A DNA stretch of 64,000 bases, from positions 1-64,000 of the forward strand of contig JAGXAN010000008.1 in NCBI GenBank assembly GCA_019075865.1, given 5' to 3'. Positions 52,572 through 62,762 of the stretch are shown piece by piece; within the stretch, counting starts at the first letter, position 1, and the number at the start of each line of letters is the position of its first letter. Origin of the DNA: Hyphomicrobiales bacterium. GTDB lineage: Bacteria; Pseudomonadota; Alphaproteobacteria; Rhizobiales; Beijerinckiaceae. A program made the position numbers and the translations under genes. The notes beneath the pieces are model-generated. The model saw only the letters and a program-made list of their open reading frames with translations. It made no database searches and was not told the DNA's origin.

Positions 52572-55500
52572 ATGCAGGGCAGCCCGGGATTTGTCCATCT
52601 TCATGTCCATTCGGCTTATTCCCTGCGGGAAGGGGCGCTGTCGGTAGAGGCGCTCGCCAAACTGGCGGTCGCCGACAAAATGCCGGCGCTTGCCATTACC
52701 GACACCAACAACCTGTTCGGTGCGCTGGAATTTTCGGAATATATGGTCAAAAACGGCGTACAGCCGATTATAGGGCTGCAAGCGAACCTGAATTTTGCCG
52801 ATGCGGCGTCGCTGGGTATGCGACAGGAACTCGCCGGGGCCGGCACTGGTTCGATCGTGTTGCTGGCAAAATCGGAGATGGGCTACGCCAATCTGATGAA
52901 GATTGCCTCCAAACTGCATTTGGAGGCGGATCCTTCCGAGGGGCCAGCGCTGCATCTGGAAAAGCTCGATGGCCTTGTCGATGGCCTGATCGCGCTTTCG
53001 GGTGGCTCGGAGGGGGCGATATCGCCATGGTTTGGCCGCGAGCGCCCGGAAATGGCGATGGGCCGGTTGCAGCGCTTAGAAAAATTATTTGGCGAGCGGC
53101 TTTTCATTGAATTGCAGCGTCATGACACAGCCGATGAGCGCGCCAGTGAAGCCGCTTTGATTGATTACGCTTATCAGCACTCGCTGGGGCTGGTGGCGAC
53201 CAACGAACCCTATTTTGCCAGCCAGCGGGATTTTGAAGCCCATGACGCGCTGATCTGCATTGCCCAGAACAGCTTTTTGAGCGCGCAGGATCGTCGCCAA
53301 TTGACGCCCAAGCACAGCTTTCTGCCGCGCCGCGATATGTTGAAGCTATTTTCCGACCTGCCGGAGGCCTGCGCCAATACGGTGGAAATTGCCCGCGCCT
53401 GCGCCTATCGGCCCAAGCCCCGCAAACCCATTTTGCCCAATTTTACCGCATTGGACGGCACTGCGCTGGATGAAGTGGGTGAATTGCGCACGCAGGCCTT
53501 GCAGGGCCTCACCGATCGCCTGGCTGCCAATGGCATGGCGCCAGGACTGACGCTGGAAGATTATCAACAGCGTCTCGAATTTGAGCTGGATGTCATCATC
53601 AAGATGAAGTTTCCAGGTTACTTCCTGATTGTTGCCGATTTTATCCGCTACGCCAAGCGCGAGCACATTCCGGTCGGGCCGGGCCGTGGGTCGGGTGCCG
53701 GATCGCTGGTGGCCTATAGTTTGCAGATCACCGATCTTGACCCATTGCGTTTTGGCCTGCTGTTTGAGCGGTTTCTCAACCCCGAACGTATTTCAATGCC
53801 CGATTTCGACATTGATTTTTGTCAGGATCGCCGCGATGAGGTGATTGCCTATGTGCGCGGCCGTTACGGGCGCGACCGGGTGGCGCAAATCATCACCTTT
53901 GGGTCGTTTCTGGCGCGCGGGGTCATGCGCAACGTCGGCCGCGTGCTGGAAATGCCGCTTGGCCAGGTCGACAAGCTCGCCAAACTGGTGCCGCAGAACC
54001 CGGCCAAGCCGATGAAATTGGTGGAGGCCATCGCCACCGAAACCCGTTTGCGTGAAGCGGCCGATTCTGAGCCCAAAATTGCCCGCATGCTGACCATTGC
54101 CCAGACCCTTGAGGGGCTTTTGTCGAATGCCTCCACCCATGCCGCCGGTATTGTCATCGGCGATCGCCCGCTGGATCAATTGGTGCCGCTTTACCGCGAC
54201 CCTAAATCCGACATGCCTGCCACCCAATTCAACATGAAATGGGTTGAGGCGGCCGGTCTGGTCAAATTCGACTTTCTCGGGTTGAAAACCCTAACAATTT
54301 TGGCCAAGGCAGTGGCTTTGTTGAAAGATCGCAAAATTCAGGTAAACTTGGCCGCCATACCGCTTGACGACAAATTGACTTTTGAATTGCTTGGTCGCGG
54401 CGAAACCGTCGGCGTGTTCCAGTTGGAAAGCGCGGGCATGCGCAAGGCCCTTGTCGACATGCGCGCCGACCGCTTTGAAGATATTATCGCGCTGGTCGCC
54501 CTGTATCGGCCCGGTCCGATGGAAAACATTCCCACCTATTGCGCCCGCAAACTGGGCGAGGAAGACCCCGAATATTACCATCCCCTGATCCAGCCGGTGC
54601 TGCAGGAAACTTTCGGTGTCATCATTTATCAGGAACAGGTGATGCAGATCGCCCAGACCCTGTCGGGCTATTCGCTCGGTGAGGCCGATGTTCTGCGCCG
54701 CGCCATGGGTAAAAAGATCAAGCGGGAGATGGATGCGCAGCGCGAGCGCTTCGTCGAGGGCGCGCTCAAGCGCGATCTGAAATCCGAACAGGCGAATGAG
54801 ATTTTTGATCTGCTGGCGAAATTTGCCGATTACGGCTTCAACAAGAGCCATGCCGCCGCCTATGCGCTGATCGCTTATCAGACGGCATGGTTCAAGGCCA
54901 ATTATCCGGTTGAATTCATGGCTGCTTCCATGTCGCTCGACCGTTCGAACACCGACAAGCTCGCTGAATTTCGCAACGAGGCGCTGCGCATGGGAATTGG
55001 GGTGGCCGGGCCTTGCGTCAATCGTTCGGGCAAGGACTTTGAAGTTCAAAAAGGTGTTGGCGACGTGCTTTCCATTCGCTACGCGCTGTCGGCGGTCAAG
55101 GGTGTCGGCGAAGGGCAGGCGCGCGCTATTGTCGAGTCGAGGCGCAGTGGCCCTTTCAAAAGCCTGGCGGATTTTGGCCGACGCGTGAACCCGCATGAGA
55201 TCAACAAGCGCGTAGTGGAAACGCTGGCGGCGGCCGGTGGTTTTGATGCAATCGAGCCGTCGCGCGCCCGCGTTTGCCTCAATGTCGAGACGATTCTGGG
55301 TTTGGGTGCCGCCTCCCATGCCGATGCAATGTCGGGCCAGAATGCCTTGTTTGATGTGGGAGAAAGTGACGCCGTCACCTGGGTGCAGGCCAAGGAATGG
55401 CAAACCGCCGAACGCATGAAGCGCGAATTTGATGCAGTCGGCTTTTTTCTGTCCGGGCACCCGCTGGATGATTATGCCAGCGTGATGAAGCGTATGCGTT

Positions 55501-56075
55501 TAACCGATTGGCGCCAGTTCGTCCATTCGGTGCGCCATGGCGCTGCCGCCGGACGCCTGGCCGCCGTCGTGCTGGAGCGAACCGAACGGCGCACCAAAAC
55601 CGGCAATAAAATGGGTATTGTCACGCTTTCGGACGCCAGCGGGCAATATGAAGCCATTATGTTTCAGGAGGGTCTCGATCAATTTCGCGATGCGCTGGAA
55701 AAGGGCGCTTTGGTTATTGTCTCGCTGCAGGCCAATCTGGATGGCGAGGAAGTCCGCGCCCGGATCATCAATGTCGAAGCTTTGGAGCCAGCCGCAGCCC
55801 GCGTGCAAAAGGGGGTGCGGATTTTTATTCGTGATGCGTCCGCGCTCGATATGATGCACGATTGCCTCAGGGCGCAGGCTGGCAGCGGCGATGGAAATCG
55901 GGAAGGCCACAACACGCGCGACCATGCGCCGCTGGGAGATGTGTCGGTGATTTTGATGCTGGGAAGCCAGTTGGGCGAAGTGGAGATGCGATTGCCAAAC
56001 CGCTATCCGGTTACATCGCGGATGACCGGTGCGCTCAAGGCGCTGCCCGGCATTGTATCGGTGGAGGCGGTCTAG
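52572..56075 (+). CDS. dnaE: DNA polymerase III alpha subunit
   Basis: 1167 residues. The N-terminal PHP domain starts FVHLHVHSAYSLREGALSVEAL. The polymerase active site has GPGRGSGAGSLVAY, then PDFDIDFCQDRRDEVIAYV with catalytic aspartates, and GFNKSHAAAYALIAYQTAWFKANYPVEF in the fingers; an OB domain (about 980-1070) follows. The complete PHP motif and the proS-lol neighbourhood mark the replicative DnaE1, not the error-prone DnaE2/ImuC. It may share the SOS-linked promoter of the small peptide gene. Confidence 0.96.
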   Translation: MQGSPGFVHLHVHSAYSLREGALSVEALAKLAVADKMPALAITDTNNLFGALEFSEYMVKNGVQPIIGLQANLNFADAASLGMRQELAGAGTGSIVLLAKSEMGYANLMKIASKLHLEADPSEGPALHLEKLDGLVDGLIALSGGSEGAISPWFGRERPEMAMGRLQRLEKLFGERLFIELQRHDTADERASEAALIDYAYQHSLGLVATNEPYFASQRDFEAHDALICIAQNSFLSAQDRRQLTPKHSFLPRRDMLKLFSDLPEACANTVEIARACAYRPKPRKPILPNFTALDGTALDEVGELRTQALQGLTDRLAANGMAPGLTLEDYQQRLEFELDVIIKMKFPGYFLIVADFIRYAKREHIPVGPGRGSGAGSLVAYSLQITDLDPLRFGLLFERFLNPERISMPDFDIDFCQDRRDEVIAYVRGRYGRDRVAQIITFGSFLARGVMRNVGRVLEMPLGQVDKLAKLVPQNPAKPMKLVEAIATETRLREAADSEPKIARMLTIAQTLEGLLSNASTHAAGIVIGDRPLDQLVPLYRDPKSDMPATQFNMKWVEAAGLVKFDFLGLKTLTILAKAVALLKDRKIQVNLAAIPLDDKLTFELLGRGETVGVFQLESAGMRKALVDMRADRFEDIIALVALYRPGPMENIPTYCARKLGEEDPEYYHPLIQPVLQETFGVIIYQEQVMQIAQTLSGYSLGEADVLRRAMGKKIKREMDAQRERFVEGALKRDLKSEQANEIFDLLAKFADYGFNKSHAAAYALIAYQTAWFKANYPVEFMAASMSLDRSNTDKLAEFRNEALRMGIGVAGPCVNRSGKDFEVQKGVGDVLSIRYALSAVKGVGEGQARAIVESRRSGPFKSLADFGRRVNPHEINKRVVETLAAAGGFDAIEPSRARVCLNVETILGLGAASHADAMSGQNALFDVGESDAVTWVQAKEWQTAERMKREFDAVGFFLSGHPLDDYASVMKRMRLTDWRQFVHSVRHGAAAGRLAAVVLERTERRTKTGNKMGIVTLSDASGQYEAIMFQEGLDQFRDALEKGALVIVSLQANLDGEEVRARIINVEALEPAAARVQKGVRIFIRDASALDMMHDCLRAQAGSGDGNREGHNTRDHAPLGDVSVILMLGSQLGEVEMRLPNRYPVTSRMTGALKALPGIVSVEAV

Positions 56076-56082
56076 CCGGTTC

Positions 56083-58266
56083 TCAGCTTTCGGCCTGCCG
56101 TGGCAGGCGCAGCAAAAGCGAGATCAGCGCGCGGTCGTGCAGAACCACCATACGCTCTTTGGAGGAGAGCCAATGCAGCGCCTCCTCCAGTGTCAGCGCA
56201 TCATTGAGCTTGGCGATTGCCATGGCCTGTTCGGTATGGATATGGCCGCGCGCCCGGAAATGGCCGGGCGGCAGCAAAGTGTCATGCGCCTGCGCAAATT
56301 GCGCGTCGTCGTGCAAAATGGCGAGGCCGTCCGCGTCGGCGTCGACTTCGCTCTCGTAACCGCTGGTCAAATCGTTGGCGCGCCGCGCGATCGGCGGCGG
56401 AACGGTTTCTTCCGGTGTTAGCAGCAGGCCCCAGCTTTTCAGGCGCAGCCCGAATGACAATTTGCCACTGGCCATGGAGAGCGGAATCGACAGGGCGAGC
56501 CCGGCAATGGTGGGCGACATCCACGCGACCAGTGACGGCGAAATCAGGAAGCCGGCAAACAGGCTGAGCAGGCCCATGGCGGTATGCGAGCGATGGCGGC
56601 GGATGATGTCCTTGACCGGGATGGATCCGTCATCACGGCGCTGCGGGTTCCAGCCCGTGTCGCGCCCCAGTAAAATCTGCAGAACCGAGCCGGTCTGTAT
56701 CAGCATCATGATCGGCGCAAACAGTGCAGAGAAAATGATTTCGAAAAACGATGAGGCGATGAGGCGAATGGTGCCGCCGCTTTGCTGGCGTGTCTGCCGG
56801 TCAAACAGGCTGACGATCAGTCCAAACAATTTGGGCGCGAGCAACACGCCCATGGTCAGCCCAAAAAGCTGCAAGGAGCGCTGCGCATCAAAGCGCGGCC
56901 AGGCCGGATAGAGTGAAAAGCCGGGCGCAAAATATTCCGGGCGGATGTAATGCGATTGCAGGACGAGGGTGATACCAACCAGCAATTGCGCCATCCAGAA
57001 TGGCGATGCCACATAACCCATGATTCCGGTGATGAAATGCTGCCGCGAAGCCCAGTGAAAGCCGCGCGCGCCCAGCACCCGCACGTGTTGCAGGTTGCCC
57101 TGCGCCCAGCGGCGGTCGCGTGCCGAAAGGTCGATAAGCGAGGGCGGGCTCTCCTCGAAACTGCCGCCCAGCACGGGCAGCATATAGACCGCATATCCGG
57201 CCCGCCGGATGAGCGCCGCCTCGACGAAATCGTGGCTCATTATGTGCCCGCCAAAGGGGGGACGCCCGGCCAGATCGGGCAGGCCGCAATGGGCAGCAAA
57301 GGCCTGCGTGCGAATGATCGCGTTATGGCCCCAGTAATTGCCATCGTTTCCGCTCCAGATAGCAAGGCCCGAGGCAATGACCGGCCCGTAAATCCGCGCT
57401 GCAAATTGTTGCAGGCGGGCAAACAGGGTATTGCGGTTGATGATCAGGGGCAGGCTCTGGATGATGCCAGCATTGGGGTCGCGTTCCATCGCGCCCGCCA
57501 GCGTCACAATTGCATGGCCGGTCATCAGGCTGTCCGCATCCAGCACCAGCATCTGCGGGTAGCGCCCACCCCATCGGCTGACGAAATCGGCGATATTACC
57601 CGCTTTGCGATGCGCGTTCTTCTCGCGGTGCCGGTAATAGATGCGCGCTTGCGGGCCCAGAATATGGCGCAAAACCAAAAGCGCGCGTTCTTCGGCGATA
57701 AAAATATCCGGGTTTGTGGTGTCGGACAAAAAGAAATAATCGAAATTGTCACCCAGCCCCGTTGCCGCGACATCCTCGTAAATGGCCTGGAGCGCCGCGA
57801 ATACACGGGCAGGGGCTTCGTTGTAAATCGGCATGACGACGGCAGTGCGGGTGCTCAACCGTTCGGGCAGCGCCGCCCGCTTGGGTGCGCGAAACAGGAG
57901 CCAGAACATTCCCACGAGGCCGTTGGTGAAGGCCAGAGCGATCCAGGAGAAATTGGCGACAAAAAGCGCCAGCAGCACCCATTCAAGTGTGGTAACGCCG
58001 CCAATGTTGACGACATCATACATTTGCAAGGCCCCGTAAAGGGTCAAGGCAAGGGCGCCGCCAAAGACCATGAGACGCGTCCAGACCGGCTTGGGACTGC
58101 GGTCAAGCTGCCGGCGCGAGGGGGGTGCAACAAACTCGGTCAGGCTTTGCACGGGCATGTCCAAGGGGGCGAACTCCGGCATGCCCGGCATGGGTTCCGC
58201 CTCGGGGAAGGCTTCGACCGGCGCAGTGTGGCGCGTTTCAACCTGTGCGGTCATCAAACTGTCCAT
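56083..58266 (-). CDS. opgH: Glucan biosynthesis glucosyltransferase H
   Basis: 727 residues. Several membrane helices flank a family 2 glycosyltransferase domain (about 140-400) with VVMPIYNEAPARVFAALQAIYED, VLDADSLMTG (metal-binding DxD-like) and the QRRxRW-like RRWAQGNLQH. It polymerises UDP-glucose into the backbone of osmoregulated periplasmic glucans and exports it. The start may be the ATG at 58254 (overlapping the opgG stop as TGATG) rather than 58266. It faces dnaE tail to tail, 7 bp apart. Confidence 0.93.
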   Translation of the reverse strand: MDSLMTAQVETRHTAPVEAFPEAEPMPGMPEFAPLDMPVQSLTEFVAPPSRRQLDRSPKPVWTRLMVFGGALALTLYGALQMYDVVNIGGVTTLEWVLLALFVANFSWIALAFTNGLVGMFWLLFRAPKRAALPERLSTRTAVVMPIYNEAPARVFAALQAIYEDVAATGLGDNFDYFFLSDTTNPDIFIAEERALLVLRHILGPQARIYYRHREKNAHRKAGNIADFVSRWGGRYPQMLVLDADSLMTGHAIVTLAGAMERDPNAGIIQSLPLIINRNTLFARLQQFAARIYGPVIASGLAIWSGNDGNYWGHNAIIRTQAFAAHCGLPDLAGRPPFGGHIMSHDFVEAALIRRAGYAVYMLPVLGGSFEESPPSLIDLSARDRRWAQGNLQHVRVLGARGFHWASRQHFITGIMGYVASPFWMAQLLVGITLVLQSHYIRPEYFAPGFSLYPAWPRFDAQRSLQLFGLTMGVLLAPKLFGLIVSLFDRQTRQQSGGTIRLIASSFFEIIFSALFAPIMMLIQTGSVLQILLGRDTGWNPQRRDDGSIPVKDIIRRHRSHTAMGLLSLFAGFLISPSLVAWMSPTIAGLALSIPLSMASGKLSFGLRLKSWGLLLTPEETVPPPIARRANDLTSGYESEVDADADGLAILHDDAQFAQAHDTLLPPGHFRARGHIHTEQAMAIAKLNDALTLEEALHWLSSKERMVVLHDRALISLLLRLPRQAES

Positions 58267-59819
58267 CTATACAACCAGGTCTCGCTGATCGGCCGATTTT
58301 CGGCCTGGAGCTGAAGGCGGATTTCACATAGAGGCTCAACGTCCGGGTTCAATTCAAACTCGCATCGAAACACATGCAAATCCTTCATGAGATATGTTGC
58401 CTGACTGGTAATTCGGCCTTTTGCAAGGCTCAATAAAGCCTGAATGGGCCGATCCTTCGGCCATTGCGCGAATTCGGGATGGCTGAAATCGACCGCAAAT
58501 TTCCGCCAGCTTGCCTTGGCCCCCACGCCGCTGCGGCTGCTGGTGACCAACGCCAACTCATGCCGGTCGGGAATGTCCCAGCACCAGATTTGCCGGTAGG
58601 CGATGTTCATTTCGCCGCCTGCCGCAATTGTGTTCTTGGGACGCCAATAGGCAACGATATTTTCGTTGAACTCACCCTGCGAGGGGATTTCCACAAGGTC
58701 AATGCTGCCCTCGCCCCAATCACCGATCGGCTCCACCCATAGCGAGGGGCGCTTTTCGTCTTGCTGCTGATTATCTTGAAAAAGCGCGAAATCGCGATCC
58801 CTCTGCAAAAACCCGAAGCCTTTCGGGTTGTTGTCGGCAAACACCGAAATTTGCAGCGATGAGCGATTGTTGACAGGCCGCCAGATCCATTCACCATTGC
58901 CGGAATGCATTTGCAATCCGTTGATTTCATAGGCTCTTGGGCGCAGGCGGTCGACCGGTCTTGGCCCCAGGGTTCCATAGAGAAACGAGGCGGACATGGC
59001 AGCAATGCCCAGATGGTCAATCTGCGTGCGCGCGAACAAGGAGCATTCAATATCCATGATGGTTGCAAAGCCCGGACGCAGGGTGAAACGAAACGCGCCG
59101 GTCATGCTCGGCGAATCGACCACCCCGTGCAACACCAGTGTGTCGGAGTCTTTTTCCGGTTGCTCGATCCAGAACGTTCGAAATTGTGGAAATTCTTCGC
59201 CGCGCGGGTCCGCGGTTCGAATGGCCAGCGCCCGTGCGATCGTTCCAAACGTCTGTCCAACTGCCTTGGTGCGAAACAGGCTGGCACCCTGAAATTTTGC
59301 AATTTCCATAGCCGGCGCATCCGTGCCCTTTTGCAAGATGCGAAACCCGGAAAAGCCCAGCATGAAAGGCTTTGCTGGCAATTTTATGGTTCCAAAATCA
59401 TAATCGTCATTGACGCAGGCTACGCTCGAAACGCGGCCGTCCACGACCAGATTGATGTCCACCTGCGTGGTATAAAGCGGGCCGCGCAGCAGGGGCTCAA
59501 CGATGAAATGCGTGTCGTTGGTGCGCCAGATGAGTGCGTCCTCATGGCGATGGATGCCTTGATACAAATCCTCGCTGATTTGCCTGAAAGGGTCCGGCAG
59601 GTCGATGGATGGCCCCTTGTAGGGTTGGCCCGCCAGTGCTTTGGCTTGCTCGCGCACCAGGCGTTGATGAAAACCATCCGCAATGGCTGGCGCATCAGCC
59701 GGTTTTGCAACCGGAACCTCGTTGGTCTCGTTGGTCTGGCCGAGCGCCGCCAGCGGCTCAAACGCAGCAGCAATCCCGCCGGCACCGGCCCATTTCAATA
59801 GATCACGTCGCTGGAACAT
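58254..59819 (-). CDS. Periplasmic glucan biosynthesis protein (OpgG/OpgD), Tat-exported
   Basis: 521 residues. The N-terminus MFQRRDLLKWAGAGGIAAAF is a twin-arginine signal (RRDLLK), as in OpgD rather than the Sec-exported OpgG of E. coli. The core has MLGFSGFRIL, LAIRTADPRGEEFPQFR, AFRFTLRPG and RDFALFQDNQQQ, all family motifs. It acts on the glucan made by OpgH in the periplasm and is coupled to opgH by stop/start overlap. The in-frame TTG at 59831 is an unlikely start. The gene is first in the two-gene operon. Confidence 0.9.
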   Translation of the reverse strand: MFQRRDLLKWAGAGGIAAAFEPLAALGQTNETNEVPVAKPADAPAIADGFHQRLVREQAKALAGQPYKGPSIDLPDPFRQISEDLYQGIHRHEDALIWRTNDTHFIVEPLLRGPLYTTQVDINLVVDGRVSSVACVNDDYDFGTIKLPAKPFMLGFSGFRILQKGTDAPAMEIAKFQGASLFRTKAVGQTFGTIARALAIRTADPRGEEFPQFRTFWIEQPEKDSDTLVLHGVVDSPSMTGAFRFTLRPGFATIMDIECSLFARTQIDHLGIAAMSASFLYGTLGPRPVDRLRPRAYEINGLQMHSGNGEWIWRPVNNRSSLQISVFADNNPKGFGFLQRDRDFALFQDNQQQDEKRPSLWVEPIGDWGEGSIDLVEIPSQGEFNENIVAYWRPKNTIAAGGEMNIAYRQIWCWDIPDRHELALVTSSRSGVGAKASWRKFAVDFSHPEFAQWPKDRPIQALLSLAKGRITSQATYLMKDLHVFRCEFELNPDVEPLCEIRLQLQAENRPISETWLYRWTV

Positions 59820-60093
59820 AGGCTCGAACAATTAGGACAGAGGAAGCATGCGGCGCTGGAATCATCATTCCAGCATGATTCCGCAAGCAAGTTGTTTGTC
59901 TGCAGTGCTACAATTATTTGTAGCGATTTGCGAGTTGATTTTATTTTTCATGAACTTGGATTTCGCAGGTGGCAGGTTGGCACTGCGTGAATGATCGACG
60001 CGGCGGGTTGACCAAAAATTGCAAGCTGTCCTAATGATTCCAGAACTGAAATGCACAGCCCTTGCGTTTGTGGCTGCAAAATTGGAACAGATT

Positions 60094-61476
60094 ATGGCGC
60101 AAAACCGCAAACCGGCTTCCCCTTCTACCCTCACCATAATTCTGGCAGCCGGGGAAGGCACCCGCATGCGGTCGGACAAACCCAAGGTGCTGCACGAAAT
60201 TGCGGGTCGCAGCCTGCTGGGCCATGTGCTGATGCAGACGCGCGTTCAGGATGAAAACGCCGCCCTTGCCGTGGTCATCGGGCCCAATCGTGAGGATGTG
60301 GCCGCCGAAGTTCGCCGCCATGCACCACATGCGGAAATATTCATCCAGACCGAGCGTCGCGGCACGGCCCATGCGGTGCTGGCGGCCAAGGCCGCCATTG
60401 CCCGGGGCTATGGCCGCGTGCAGGTGGCATTTGCCGATATGCCGCTGGTGCTGCCAGCAAGCTGGGCCAGCCTGCACTTGGCCATGTCGCAAGGCGCTGA
60501 CCTCGCCGTCATCGGTTTTCAGGCGCATGACCCCTCCGGTTATGGCCGCTTGCTGATGGAGGGCGAGCGATTGCAGGGCATAGTCGAACACAAGGACGCA
60601 AATCCCGCCCAGCGCGCGATCACGGCCTGCAATTCGGGGTTGATGGCGCTGCGCGGCGACACGATGCTTTCCATTCTGGAGTCCATCGGCAGCCAGAATG
60701 CCCAAGGCGAGTTTTATATGACCGACGCGGTGGCCTTGGCGGTCGCGCGCGGCCAGATGGCCAAAGTGGTTTTTGCCGATGAAACGGAAGTCATGGGCGT
60801 CAATGACAAGCGCCAACTGGCAGAAGCCGAAGCGATCATGCAAAAGCGGCTGCGTGCCGCGGCGATGACCGCTGGCGTCACCATGCTGGCACCCGACAGC
60901 GTGCATCTGGCGCATGACACCGAATTTGGCCGCAATGTCACGCTCGAACCCAATCTCTATTTTGGAAAAGGCGTTGTGGTTGGCGACAACGCCGTCATTC
61001 ATGCTTTTTCGCATCTTGAAGGCGCAAAAATCGGGACGGGTGCCCATGTCGGGCCGTTTGCCCGCCTGCGCCCTGGCACGGTGCTGCATCCATCCGCCAA
61101 AGTGGGCAATTTCGTTGAGATCAAGGCCAGCGAAGTCGAGACCGGCGCCAAGATCAGCCACTTGAGCTATATTGGCGATGCGCGCATCGGTGCCAATGCC
61201 AATATTGGCGCTGGAGTCATTACCTGCAATTATGATGGCTATTTGAAATATCGCACCGATATTGGCGAAGGCGCGTTCATTGGCTCCAATTCTTCGCTCG
61301 TGGCCCCGGTAAGCGTCGGCAATGGGGCGATTGTCGGTTCAGGATCGGTGATTACCCGTGACGTCGCCGCCGACGCGCTTGCGCTGGCCCGCAGTCGCCA
61401 GGTCGAAAAACCAGGTTGGGCGCAATTCTTTTCGAGAAAAATGCGGGAGAGGCTGGGCAAGGGCAAAAAACAGTGA
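60094..61476 (+). CDS. glmU: Bifunctional N-acetylglucosamine-1-phosphate uridyltransferase / glucosamine-1-phosphate acetyltransferase
   Basis: 460 residues. N-terminal pyrophosphorylase domain: LAAGEGTRMRSDKPKVLHEIAG (about 18-40), FADMPLV, and NSGLMALRGD. C-terminal left-handed beta-helix with hexapeptide repeats from about residue 265 and acetyltransferase residues in GAVITCNYDGYLKYRT-like sequence (GAGVITCNYDGY) and EIKASEV. It makes UDP-GlcNAc for peptidoglycan and LPS. ATG at 60094 has GGAA upstream; earlier ATGs (60019, 60034) would add non-conserved residues. Confidence 0.95.
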   Translation: MAQNRKPASPSTLTIILAAGEGTRMRSDKPKVLHEIAGRSLLGHVLMQTRVQDENAALAVVIGPNREDVAAEVRRHAPHAEIFIQTERRGTAHAVLAAKAAIARGYGRVQVAFADMPLVLPASWASLHLAMSQGADLAVIGFQAHDPSGYGRLLMEGERLQGIVEHKDANPAQRAITACNSGLMALRGDTMLSILESIGSQNAQGEFYMTDAVALAVARGQMAKVVFADETEVMGVNDKRQLAEAEAIMQKRLRAAAMTAGVTMLAPDSVHLAHDTEFGRNVTLEPNLYFGKGVVVGDNAVIHAFSHLEGAKIGTGAHVGPFARLRPGTVLHPSAKVGNFVEIKASEVETGAKISHLSYIGDARIGANANIGAGVITCNYDGYLKYRTDIGEGAFIGSNSSLVAPVSVGNGAIVGSGSVITRDVAADALALARSRQVEKPGWAQFFSRKMRERLGKGKKQ

Positions 61477-61526
61477 AACATTAGGCACCGAGGGCAGGAA
61501 CCCGTTACCCCATAGAGGATTGCGCC

Positions 61527-62741
61527 ATGGATATGCAATTGACCGCCGATGAAGTCGCGTTTCGCAAAGAGGTTCGCAGTTTTATTCGCAGCGCGCTGCC
61601 GACACAAATCCGCGACAAGGTCGCCGCCGGTGGTTATGGCTCGCGCGATGAAATGATCGAATGGACGCGCATTCTGCATGCCAAAGGCTGGTCCGTACCG
61701 CATTGGCCGGTGCAATGGGGCGGCACTGGCTGGAGCCCGATGCAATTGGCAATTTTCGACGACGAAATTCAATTGGCCAATGCGCCGCAACCTTTGGCCT
61801 TTGGCGTCAACATGCTGGGGCCAGTGCTCTATACCTTTGGCAATGAAGCGCAAAAAGCCCGCTTCCTGCCGCGCATTGCCAACCTCGACGATTGGTGGTG
61901 CCAGGGCTTTTCCGAGCCGGGCGCGGGTTCGGATCTGGCCTCGCTCAAGACCTCGGCACGCCTCGAAGGCAATGCGTATATCGTCAATGGCCAAAAGACC
62001 TGGACGACACTGGCGCAATATGCGGAGTGGATATTCTGTCTCGTGCGCACCGACCCCGAATCGCTGCAACCGGGCAGAAAGAAGCAGGAGGGCATTTCCT
62101 TTTTGCTGATTGATATGAAAACCAAGGGCATTACGGTTCGCCCCATTCAGACCATTGACGGCGGCGTCGAGGTCAATGAAGTGTTCTTCGATGATGTCCG
62201 GGTGCCGGTGGAGAATTTGGTCGGTCAGGAAAACCGGGGGTGGGATTACGCCAAATTCCTCTTGGGTAACGAGCGTAACGGCATTGCCCGAACCGGGGCT
62301 ACCAAGGAGAAATTGCGCCGCATTCGCCAGCTTGCGCAAAATGGCTATGAAGGCGGCCCGCCGCGCGCCCATGACCGCCGCTTCATGGAAAAGCTGACCG
62401 CGGCTGAAATCGAATTGCGGGCACTGGAAATCACCCAATGGCGTGTGCTGGCCCGTGTCGCGAAAAACCCCAAGGGCAAGCCCGATCCGGCTTCCTCGAT
62501 CCTCAAGATCAAGGGCTCGCAGATGCAGCAATGCGCCACCGAGCTTTTGCTGGAAATGGCTGGCCCCTACGCCATGGTGCGCAAATCCTCCGCGAGTGAC
62601 GCGCATAACCAGCCACCGGTTGGCCCCGAATGGGCCGCAGTCACCGCGCCGCAATATTTCAACTATCGCAAGGTTTCGATTTACGGCGGTTCCAACGAAA
62701 TCCAGCGCAACATCATTGCCAAGGCGATTTTGGGCTTTTGA
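61527..62741 (+). CDS. Acyl-CoA dehydrogenase (large-form, ACAD family)
   Basis: 404 residues. The FAD-linked fold is seen in PHWPVQWGGTGWSPMQL, GFSEPGAGSDLASLKTSARLEGNAYIVNGQKTWTT, and the C-terminal YGGSNEIQRNIIAKAILGF. This group (FadE17/CaiA-like, with AEIELRALEITQWRVLARV) is often paired with a second, smaller ACAD as here, and some pairs act as heteromers on cholesterol side-chain or branched acyl-CoAs. It is 21 bp before the second dehydrogenase. Confidence 0.88.
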   Translation: MDMQLTADEVAFRKEVRSFIRSALPTQIRDKVAAGGYGSRDEMIEWTRILHAKGWSVPHWPVQWGGTGWSPMQLAIFDDEIQLANAPQPLAFGVNMLGPVLYTFGNEAQKARFLPRIANLDDWWCQGFSEPGAGSDLASLKTSARLEGNAYIVNGQKTWTTLAQYAEWIFCLVRTDPESLQPGRKKQEGISFLLIDMKTKGITVRPIQTIDGGVEVNEVFFDDVRVPVENLVGQENRGWDYAKFLLGNERNGIARTGATKEKLRRIRQLAQNGYEGGPPRAHDRRFMEKLTAAEIELRALEITQWRVLARVAKNPKGKPDPASSILKIKGSQMQQCATELLLEMAGPYAMVRKSSASDAHNQPPVGPEWAAVTAPQYFNYRKVSIYGGSNEIQRNIIAKAILGF

Positions 62742-62762
62742 GCATTTTTGGGGGAAACAATC

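Noticed and set aside
52572-56075. DnaE2/ImuC error-prone polymerase because of the LexA box upstream
   Set aside because: The protein has a complete PHP motif (HLHVHSAYS) and the replicative-type neighbourhood, and no imuA or imuB gene is near. It is the housekeeping DnaE.
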